64,000 nucleotides of DNA from Uranotaenia lowii (Eukaryota > Arthropoda > Insecta > Diptera > Culicidae), in NCBI RefSeq assembly GCF_029784155.1, contig NC_073691.1, positions 90,168,722-90,232,721 on the forward strand. The letters run 5' to 3'. Position 1 is the first letter of the stretch. The number at the start of each line of letters is the position of its first letter. The translations under genes and the position numbers were made by a program. Of the stretch, positions 55,831 to 64,000 are shown one piece after another. The notes beneath the pieces were generated by a model that made no database searches, was not told the origin of the DNA, and saw only the letters and a program-made list of their open reading frames with translations.

Positions 55831-56595
55831 AGATTTAAAATCAGATTACGATTGAACATGTGCTTAAAAATGACTTGATTGGAAGCGTAAAATTGAATAT
55901 GAATAACGCAATTGATTTGGTAATTTTTCAACAAATTGGAAAGTAAATAATTCTTTCTAATGAATTTGGATTTCTCGAAACTTTTTCTCGTCAAACCTAA
56001 ACACCATACCAAAATAGCAAATTTTTCACGGATGTCAAATATAGTCCGACCATATGTGTTAGCTACGGTATCTCTGGGACTTCACGTTTTAACATTTTTT
56101 CAGAAACAAATTTAATAGCATAGTAGTTTATCTGGAAGTTCAACAATTGAAATAAAAAAAATGTTTTTGAATAAAAATTTTTATTTACCGCCTATTATAA
56201 TTAAATACAAAGAATCAAGTGCGATAACCATGTTTTGCATTTCGGAAGCATTTCCACCAGACAGATTTGAAGCTGAATATAAGTAGAACTTACCCTATAA
56301 TTAACATTCCGATTATGTGCCAGATGCTACTAAAAATCCAATTGAAATTGAAATCGATGTATGAAAACCATCGTGCCTTGTTCGGAAAATTTCATTTTAA
56401 CACACACACAAAAGATCGACAAGGTTTAAAATAGTACATGTTTTGTGCATACGAAAATTTAGGATGGTGGGTAGCCGAAACAAAGCATCAGATTAATCCT
56501 CAACAGAAAACCGCACTACGGCGACTTTTTGTTGAGCTGCAATGAATATGGTTTCACAGTTTGGATTTTTTGAGGGCAGCACTGGCGGCTAATTG
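55831..56595. other. Spacer, no gene recognised
   Basis: AT-rich; may hold the 3' non-coding end of the minus-strand gene at 56596. Confidence 0.4.
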
Positions 56596-58440
56596 TCAGG
56601 ATGGTGCGGTTACATCCGGTGGCTCGTTGAGTGAAGTGCGGTTGACGATCACAATGAGAGGTTGTTCGTAGCGGATGTTCATCGTATTGGCATTACCCGG
56701 TTCAAGCATATAGCCGATAGATTTGTAGAACGGTATAAGTTTATCTTTGCAATCAAGAGACATTTTATAGCAGCCGAGCCGCGCTGCCAGCAGGGATACG
56801 GTAACCACGATCCTGGAACGAGTTTAGAGGCAATTAACCGGGTTGACAATAATGATGAACGAAATTGATGGCTTACAGTTTTCCAAGTTGCTTTCCACGG
56901 TAGGTGTCATCAACTACAACATCCTCCAAACGTCCACGAACTGAACATCCATGGATAAATTTGTGCTCCAGCACGAGTGTTGCGCTTCCGATGATTTTGT
57001 CGTATCGTGAATCGACAATCACTGTCACGAAATAATCTCCGCTAGCTCGCATTTGTGCGAACCGATCTGTGTGAAAAATAATGATAAATATATTTAAAAC
57101 TTAGGTACCTACATAATTATTGTAAACATTCAAAACGAGTTTGACTCCTAAAAGCCTCAAGGTATGAGCCGTTTCAAATAAATAAATTACAAAAAAAAAC
57201 TTAGGTACATTAATAAGGGATGAATCATCCTAAGGGATGAAAATCCCGGAAAAAAAAAATTAGGTACATTAATAGAAACCAGATTTGTTCTAGTTTATAT
57301 TCCAAACTTTTTAGGTTCCTTGGGTTACATGACTTTTAAATTACATAAGGCTACATAAGTGACTTCTTGAAGTGACTTATCGGATGCGAACCTAACAACT
57401 TATTCCATAAAATGATTGAATGGGTGTTTTCATTCTACAAGCCATATTCCAAACATGCAAAGTCCAGTTGAATTTGGGAGATAAATCAATACTTACTGAG
57501 GAACTGAGCGAGGGTTACATCCCCGACGGATGTTAACTGAGATAATATTTGCAGAAATCCACGATGAAAGTCACCACTTTGTAAGGGCCGAACCTTCAGC
57601 CAGGATTCTCCGGGATTGGCTGCCGAAATGGGGGGACTGAATTTGGCAGGCGATTTGGAGAAGTCCAAATCCAGCAACAAGGATCGATCATATAGGGAGA
57701 GCTCATGCTGGAAGAATAAAGGAATTAACTTTTACTGAACAGTTAAAACATGTGGCATTAGGTACTCAACACGTTATTTTTTACAATTCAAGTGATTTAT
57801 GATAGGTCCTAATTGATAATGTCATTGGTATAGAATGCAAACACACGTTTCAAATAGAAATATTTTCTCAGACACGTTCTTTCAAGCTTGTTGTATGAAT
57901 AGGAAAGATTATTTTGTATCTGGTTTAACCTGCCCTTGACAGAACAATTGAGTTAAGGAGTGCCTTTCACTTCCTCATATTTGCTTTGCTAGTTTTCATG
58001 TTCTTGATTGATGTGAGTATAAACTCGATCAACATTTCAAGAATCAAACGATTTATAATCATTATTCTTTGACAAAAGTGAACATAATGCTAGTTACAAA
58101 AATAAATTAGTTTTCATTCAATCAGGTATTTGCATTGTTCTGACATATAGTTCGATCCTGTACAAGTGAAGCATAAAATTTTAATTGTCCGGCGGCACGG
58201 CAGTTGAACAAGTTTCATTCGCGCTTCACACTATAACCACCTATAACTTGCCAGACGAACGACCGGTTTGAAGCAAGAAAGAAAATCAACTGAAGGGAAT
58301 AATGCTATTCAGAAATGTCGAAAAATGCCACGTTGATGAATCCAAACATGTTAATGATAAAATATGATGCTGAATGATCATTAAAAAAAAAAAAGAACAA
58401 TGTCTTTAATTGAACTTACCTCTGGATTTGAGGCACCCAT
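56596..58440 (-). CDS. Gnpnat: Glucosamine-6-phosphate N-acetyltransferase (GNA1)
   Basis: Four exons: 58440-58420, 57707-57497, 57066-56877 and 56812-56596, all GT-AG with agreeing phases, 212 residues. A GNAT-fold enzyme that makes GlcNAc-6-phosphate from glucosamine-6-phosphate and acetyl-CoA, in the cytosol, on the way to UDP-GlcNAc for chitin and glycans. Seen: [20 protein letters not shown] (about 25-45), [10 protein letters not shown] (88-97), [20 protein letters not shown] (110-129), the acetyl-CoA loop YRGKQLG (133-139), GCYKMSLDC and PFYKSIGY. About 25 residues longer than the human protein, mostly at the C-terminus. The first coding exon is only seven codons (MGASNPE), 712 bp from exon 2; other first exons are possible. 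Confidence 0.92.
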
Positions 58441-59681
58441 TTTCGCGAATACCTCTGCTACCAAAGACGAAAAGTAGATTAAGTCAATCGGTTTTCCAAG
58501 CCCTAGTGGCTACGTTTCCTCATGTCATCGATGGCTGGAATCGAGTGTATTCGCTTGTTTAGATTTTCAGACAGTTTTTTCTATCACATGATAAGAGATT
58601 GCCAAATGCAATTATCGCTTCGTGATTATCAAAACAAAGATAACGAAGGACACTTGCCCAATTATTACCTGCTGTGTTGATGTTATTACTTGAACTGTTC
58701 AGGAACTTCAGCCGTATGCCAGCGTGGAGGAGTGCCTCTTGGGGAGGAAAAATGTGAATGTGCTGAGCTGGATGGTGTAGAGTGTCCGGTTTTTTGTATA
58801 CATTCTAGTTTGTGTTTATTTCTCATACGTATATCGAACTAAAGCGAAAAGAGAACTGAAGATAAATGCCAATCCGTTTGCGCAAGCTCAGCAAATTACT
58901 GCTATGCAAAAATGTGTATTTTTCTATACTGTATAATGCAGGTAATTTTGATACTAGCTAAATTCCGTGTACAGGTCACTCAAAGCTCTGCGTGTGAGTT
59001 ACTTTTTAAATGTTGCCAACCCTTCAGATTTTTTAAAAACACGAAATTTTCTAATATAAAATTGTTAGAAAATTTCGTGTTTTTCAAAAATCTTAAGTTT
59101 TTTTTTAAATTTAAATCATTCAAAACCATTTAAAGAAAGTTTACATACAATACTTCCAAACATGAAGTCATAATTTTTCAAATCTTAAATGGGTGACTTC
59201 TTTAAATAATTTTTTTTGTCACACAACAAACGGAAAAAAAAGTTTATCTTTCTTATTTATTGGTGAAGTCGTGAGGTTTAATAATAATTGTTTTGAATCT
59301 ATGATTTTGAAATTAAATTGAATATGTAATTTTAGGGATGAATGACAGCTTGCTGTTCAATTCCTAAATAAAAAAAAATTAAACAGCTTCTGAGTTTAGA
59401 TTTAGTTTTAGATTTTCAAGTATAGTACTAAACAAGACAGGTTTGTGCTTTGTCTATGCCGATAACATACTGGTATTTTAGTTGTATTTTTAAGGTTGAA
59501 TATTTAGCACTTCTTCTTGTATAAAAAACATCCCCCAGCATTTGAGTTCTTTTCTGTTTATTTAGAATTTAAAATGGATTAATTGGAATCAAATAAACAA
59601 GCTTAAGCGACTTTATTTCAAATTACTTTAGTAATTTTGTAGCGTAACAAACAAAAAGTATGAAAACATGCAATGATTCGT
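58441..59681. other. Intergenic between GNA1 and UBA5
   Basis: Holds the 5' region of GNA1 and the 3' flank of UBA5 (AATAAA on the minus strand would appear as TTTATT, near 59559 and 59607). A perfect inverted repeat ACGAAATTTTCTAA is at about 59041-59080. No gene. Confidence 0.5.
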
Positions 59682-61437
59682 TTAAATAGATTTCATTTGC
59701 GCCATTAGATCATCCAAGCTAATGTCGTCACCGGACTTAACTGCTGGTGTAGATTCGGAATGTTGGGTCACTGGTGCTTCGTAAGCTAGCTTCAGCCCAC
59801 TGGAAACAGTTGTGGTCGAGGGATTTTCCTCTTGAGCAGCATCTTCTGCCACAAGTTCGATTCCGTAGAGGTTGTCCTCATGGAGTGGTGCATCGTCCAC
59901 TTCCACCAATTCGATCGGTGCTTCTCTAGGTTTAGCGGCATATTCTTCCTGTCGTTGTACACAATATCGATCTTCACAAGTTGGATTCGGTTTAAGACTC
60001 ATTTTCGGGAAAAAGTCTATCAGCGCGTTATAACCTAAATAATCCGAGACAGTACCAAAATTAAGCAAGTATTTCAACGTGTTTTGGACCAACATGCCAG
60101 CGACTATTCCCATCGTGGTGGGTAGACTAGCTGCACAAACGCCTTCTCTTTTGAGCGTTTTTTCGTCGATGTTTTCGGCAACTACTAAAGGCGGAGCGCA
60201 GCCAAAGCATGCGGTTTCTCCAGGTCGGATGAATTGTATGTGTCCAGATACGGCATTTTCTGAAACTCCCGATTCGAACCAGTTTAGCGAAAGTTCGTTG
60301 CAAGCCGCATTTATTGCCATTCGGGCTTCGAAGTTGTCCACACAACTAAGCACCAGATCTACGGGTCGGCCGTTTTCGATACCTCCCGTTTGGATAGCAT
60401 TCAAGAATTTATCAAACGAATCTACCGTAGTAATATTGTAATTGTTTGTTGTTATTTTTACATCTGGATTTATAAAGTTTAGAGTCTTAGCTGCTGCTTC
60501 CACTTTAGATAAACCAGCTTGATCGGGTGTGAAGAATAAACGATTCATGTTGGCCAGCTCTACTTTGTCATAGTCAAAAAGAATCAATTTCCCGATCCCG
60601 CAACGGGTCAGCATATCTGCTGTTACGCTACCAACACCGCCGACACCTGATAATGAAAAAATAAAGTTGATAAGTAATTTTCAAATTTTTCCAGTTCATA
60701 TTCTTACAATTTCAATATTCATTTTATTATTCGGAAATTGACACAAAATAATTATTGTAATGTTCTGTAATTTAAATAATTACAATTATTGTTGAATTTA
60801 TAAATTCTGGAAGTATAGACATGTCTCAGGTACCAAACGAGATATCACATTACTTAAGGACTATTTACACTTCTGGTGAAAATGAACATGGGAGATCTTA
60901 TTTCATCAATAACTTTACAACGCGACTAAACTAGATTTTGTACACGATGGAATCGATGGGGAATTGTTGAAAGGTGAAAATCCAACTGGTCTTGTTCCCT
61001 CGCCGGGGTTCGGAATAAAAACAGTTCTAGGAGGTTCCAAACAAGACCAGTTGAACTTTTCGTTTTCCCATCGATTCCACCATGCAACTCACTATTATTT
61101 TGTTTTGCGTTTTTGATTCATTGACATATTTTTTCACGTCAATTTTCACGGGAAGTGTAAATAATTAATTGCTTAAAAGCAATCTAAATCTAACGTTTTT
61201 ATAAAACTCACCTACAACCGCCACGCTTTTCTGTCTGATACGTTCGTACTCGCTAACAATACCCATGCGCTGCAAGGCCATCAGTCGGCTATAAGGGTTT
61301 GAATCTACCACTTCTGAGGACATCTTTTCGATTTTTTCCCGCGCTGGTTGATTGTTTGTAGACGATCCTCCTTTCAAACGCGCTAATTCTTGCTGCAATC
61401 TCTCGATCTGAGATTGCAAATCCTGTACAGAGGTCAT
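59682..61437 (-). CDS. Uba5: UBA5, UFM1-activating E1 enzyme
   Basis: Exons 61437-61212 and 60646-59682, intron 565 bp (GTGAG ... ATTATCAG), 396 residues. It adenylates UFM1 and holds it as a thioester before passing it to UFC1, in cytosol and at the ER. Seen: N-terminal helix, [24 protein letters not shown] block (about 41-60), the nucleotide loop GVGGVGS (76-82) split by the intron, [13 protein letters not shown], catalytic Cys in [11 protein letters not shown] at 246, zinc-binding pairs C222/C225 and C299/C304, the UFM1/Atg8-binding YGIELVAED at about 336-344, and the UFC1-binding end [10 protein letters not shown]. The start is the ATG at 61437 ([10 protein letters not shown]); a frame from 61443 begins with TTG. 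Nothing is missing. Confidence 0.96.
60948..61079. repeat. Hairpin in the UBA5 intron, 132 bp
   Basis: TGGAATCGATGGG ... CCAACTGGTCTTGTT on the left pairs with AACAAGACCAGTTG ... CCCATCGATTCCA on the right. Stem of about 50 bp with small bulges and a loop of about 30 bases. It could be a small MITE or a pre-miRNA-like fold. Confidence 0.75.
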
Positions 61438-61753
61438 TTTCAAGATGATTTTAGAGCCTTTAAATAAATGGAATTTTAACTCTTGTGATTCAGATTAACT
61501 GCACTTTCCATATGTGAGACGTGTCAGGTAGAATGAGTACCACAACATTGGAACTCATTAGCGTGCGGCCCACCCCACAAGAGCTTTTCGGAACTCACTA
61601 TGAACACGCTGAAAGCTAGCCAGAACTAATAGATTGGTTCAAAAGGTAGCCAATGATTTCAAATCGCAATTGCAATAAGCGAAATTGAGTCTTTCTGTGA
61701 TGCATACATTGAGCATAGTGAAAATTCAATGATGTATAGAAATAAAATAATCT
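61438..61753. promoter_or_regulatory. UBA5 upstream region
   Basis: No TATA box near the start; promoter elements not identified. Confidence 0.35.
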
Positions 61754-62002
61754 ACAATTCTCACGTGAGCTTTCGTTACGTCGTATGAAACAAAATGTAA
61801 ACAAAGAGTTTTATTAGAAAAAAAATACAAAAACTGACATAAACTAGTCGCAACTTCTTTCTATTTAGAATATTTGTAGCCTGGACAACATATTCTATAT
61901 GTCGGATACAAATTTTAAAGGTTTTGATAACTTTTGCAGCAGTTTTCTGTGAACTCTTGAAGATGTTTCATACGACGTAATGAAAGCTCACGCGAGAATT
62001 GT
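61754..62002. mobile_element. MITE-like inverted repeat, 249 bp
   Basis: ACAATTCTCACGTGAGCTTT at 61754 and the inverted form (two or three differences) ending at 62002; arms about 39 bp. A target duplication is not obvious. Confidence 0.6.
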
Positions 62003-62250
62003 TTTTTTTTGCAGTTAATCAAAGGAGTTTAAATTTTATGCTCAAATAAGACCGTATATACGCACTCAAAGGGTAAATCTAAAATTTCAACTTGTTTGAT
62101 TGCCGGACACCGTACCGGAGGATTAAAAATAGGTGTTAAAATAACACTAGTAACACAAACGGATTTTTTTTTATAAAGAGAATGTCAATGTTAAACAGCT
62201 AATAACTTTTTTGTCTAAAAAGATGCGAATAATGCGAATGTAGGGCTAGG

Positions 62251-62619
62251 TGGGGTAATTACGAACAAAATTTCTTCATTTGGCACACTTACAGCCACCA
62301 TATGTTTATATCTTATCACAAACTCTAAAAAGCTACCATCAATGAATGTTTCCGTGCTTTTAATCATTCTGTAGAACAACTTTTGTTTTTTGGTCGCAAC
62401 CTTTGTCCTTGGGACGTCTGTTCATAATTACCCCGTCTGTTCATATTTACCCCACTCTCTAGGGGGTAATTATGAACACGAATTACGAACTTGGTATAAG
62501 ATTTTTGAAAAGTAACAGTAGTTATACGTTACATTTATCCATAGTAAGCAGTGTATAGTGATTTTTAACTTAAAAAATTATGTTCATAATTACCCCAAAC
62601 TCTGTTCATATTTACCCCG
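62251..62619. repeat. GTTCATAATTACCCC inverted words
   Basis: GGGGTAATTA(C/T)GAAC appears at 62252 and 62464, and the reverse word at about 62424, 62441, 62582 and 62603. The layout (both orientations, at both ends) is like the arm words of the TIR elements at 7.7-39.4 kb, but terminal repeats with a target duplication were not found. Confidence 0.6.
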
Positions 62620-63612
62620 AGACTTGTCCAATATGATTTATATGATGACAGAAAATCTCAATTCAACACCAAATAATGAAAATTATTAACAGTAACAAGA
62701 AAATGGGTTGTTTTATAAAAACTCAATCCAATTCATGTACAAAACTGCGCAGCAAACATCAAGTCTTCACCAAAATGTCGTGGGCTTGGCTTTTCACGTA
62801 CGTGCGAGGTATCATGAAATTGCAACCTATACATATACAGGAAATTGGAAAATATTTTTCATAATGACATGTTCTACAATGTTTCATTATTTTTAATTGC
62901 GCATATTTTGCCATTATTATTGTTCTGATCGATCCACCTAAACGTGAGATATTTTTTTTTATTTTTTGAATTTGTCATCCAATCAAAATGATGTGTTCAG
63001 AAAACTTGTAGACAATATAATTTTAAAAAACTTTGTAAAAACTTTGAAGCTCTATTTCTCAAAACAACAGATTTATAAACATTTTTCTAAAAACTAACCT
63101 AAAAAAAACGAAATTTTCGTTTAACTTTTTTCAAAGCGACTTTCGAGTCTTACCTTATATGAGAGAGTTGTAACAATTGTAAAAGTGCACAACTTCATTG
63201 AAGGTGTCAAGTTTCTATCTTGACGTTAAATGGTACTTTTTGTGTAGTTACGTTTTAAAATTGCATATTTTCATTGATCCATATCTCTAAAAGTTGCAAA
63301 CTTATGAAAACAAAATTATATGCATTTGAAAGGCACATTCTTGAGCTTTAATGAACATATAATTTCATTTGTATGTATCAGGTTTTACTACTAAAATCAT
63401 TTATCTGAAAAATGATAGTTTTGAAGTTTTTGTTAAGCCAGCCTGGCAAACTCTTGCTTTTAAAGAAAAGGAAGGATGAAATCTTTTTTTTTTTCTATTC
63501 CTACCGTTGACAAGTGAAGACGACAGTTCTTTATTTGTTAAGATTGAAGAGTTGGCCCTGTCTAGAAGCGTTAGTTCCATTATAGTTAGTAAATCATTTA
63601 TCTGAAAGACCT
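62620..63612. other. Spacer, no gene recognised
   Basis: AT-rich; nothing beyond short frames. Confidence 0.4.
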
Positions 63613-64000
63613 AATGGCAATACAGCAAGGCGGTTTTTTCAAGAATCTGAAAAATCTGCAGAAATCAATGGTACTTATAGAGTACAATTTGTTTTTTTCT
63701 GTACTAACTTTTAATATTTAAGGTATAGATTTGGAAGTCATCCAACGATGCGGTGCTATTCTGCTAGTTTTGGCTTCTGGCCAGAAAATCAATGTGGAAA
63801 AATTCGATAAGTTTTCTAAGGAAACGGCCATGAAACTAGTCAATTTGTATCCGTGGTATTACATATATACCCGTAGCAGTTCACATAATTTTATTTCATG
63901 GGGCTCAAATCGTGATACACTTTTTAATACCCTTTGGGCAATTATTCGAAGACGCTCAAGAGTCCAGGAATAAGGATATTTGAAATTTTAGAGAACATCA
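63613..64000 (+). pseudogene. DNA-transposon-type protein relic, runs off the right edge
   Basis: Exon 63613-63670 (NGNTARRFFQESEKSAEI), a 52-bp intron (GTACTT ... TATTTAAG, 63671-63722), then IDLEVIQRCGAILLVLASGQ and KFSKETAMKLVNLYPWYY. At about 63860 the frame changes: the +80-codon frame ends at 63973, while the shifted frame reads VHIILFHGAQIVIHF and QLFEDAQESRNK. From memory this pattern (GNTARRFF, GxxIxxxKF, LYPWY, VHKxLxHG, EEAQEARNK) belongs to a repeated protein family in insect genomes thought to come from a DNA transposon; I cannot name the superfamily. It is broken by at least one frameshift. Confidence 0.5.

Overview
The window looks like a piece of dipteran, probably mosquito, nuclear genome. 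It is AT-rich, introns are mostly 50-80 bp, the few host genes match insect housekeeping proteins closely, and most of the rest is transposable elements (TEs) of types common in mosquitoes: BEL/Pao, Ty3/gypsy, jockey, RTE, Penelope, hAT, pogo-like and many TA-flanked MITE-like elements. The species assignment is an inference. Gene names come from protein motifs recognised by eye; no search was run.

Layout. 1-4.5 kb: the 5' part of a BEL/Pao element on the minus strand, running off the left edge. 4.5-9.8 kb: a nest of DNA transposons, including two inverted copies of one element with 760-bp matching arms and a 1,080-bp MITE inside one copy. 10.1-11.3 kb: nucleoporin Nup35 (plus strand, two exons). 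11.8-13.9 kb: more TIR elements. 14.1-16.1 kb: GID8 (plus, three exons) with nested MITEs in intron 2. 17.4-29 kb: TIR elements, a BEL gag relic, a Penelope-like element split by an RTE fragment, a long-TSD retroinsertion, a 3-kb hAT-like element and a second Penelope-like copy with an inverted tail. 29.8-30.9 kb: divergent histone H2B and H2A genes with 3' stem-loops. 32.6-41.5 kb: a TE cluster ending in a 1.8-kb near-perfect palindrome. 42.6-52.9 kb: a gypsy-type LTR retrotransposon on the minus strand, inserted in a jockey fragment. 54.4-54.7 kb: histone H4. 56.6-58.4 kb: glucosamine-6-phosphate N-acetyltransferase (minus). 59.7-61.4 kb: UBA5, the UFM1-activating enzyme (minus). 63.6-64 kb: a broken TE-protein relic.

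The host genes do not form one pathway: nuclear pore (Nup35), E3 ligase scaffold (GID8), chromatin (H2A, H2B, H4), UDP-GlcNAc/chitin precursor synthesis (GNA1) and ufmylation (UBA5). H2A/H2B share a divergent promoter region. H4 is 23.5 kb away, and most of that gap is TE sequence; no H3 or H1 is present.

The most unusual signal is a group of at least seven TIR elements (7.7, 12.3, 17.5, 35.8, 36.6, 37.5 and 39.1 kb). All begin CAC, most have TA at both sides, and each carries its own short palindromic word repeated through both arms. Three of them hold a tiny spliced unit with a GT-AG intron of 59-78 bp joining an ATG exon in frame to a second exon; a fourth (12.3 kb) has a similar 66-bp intron without a clear ATG. 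I do not recognise these products.
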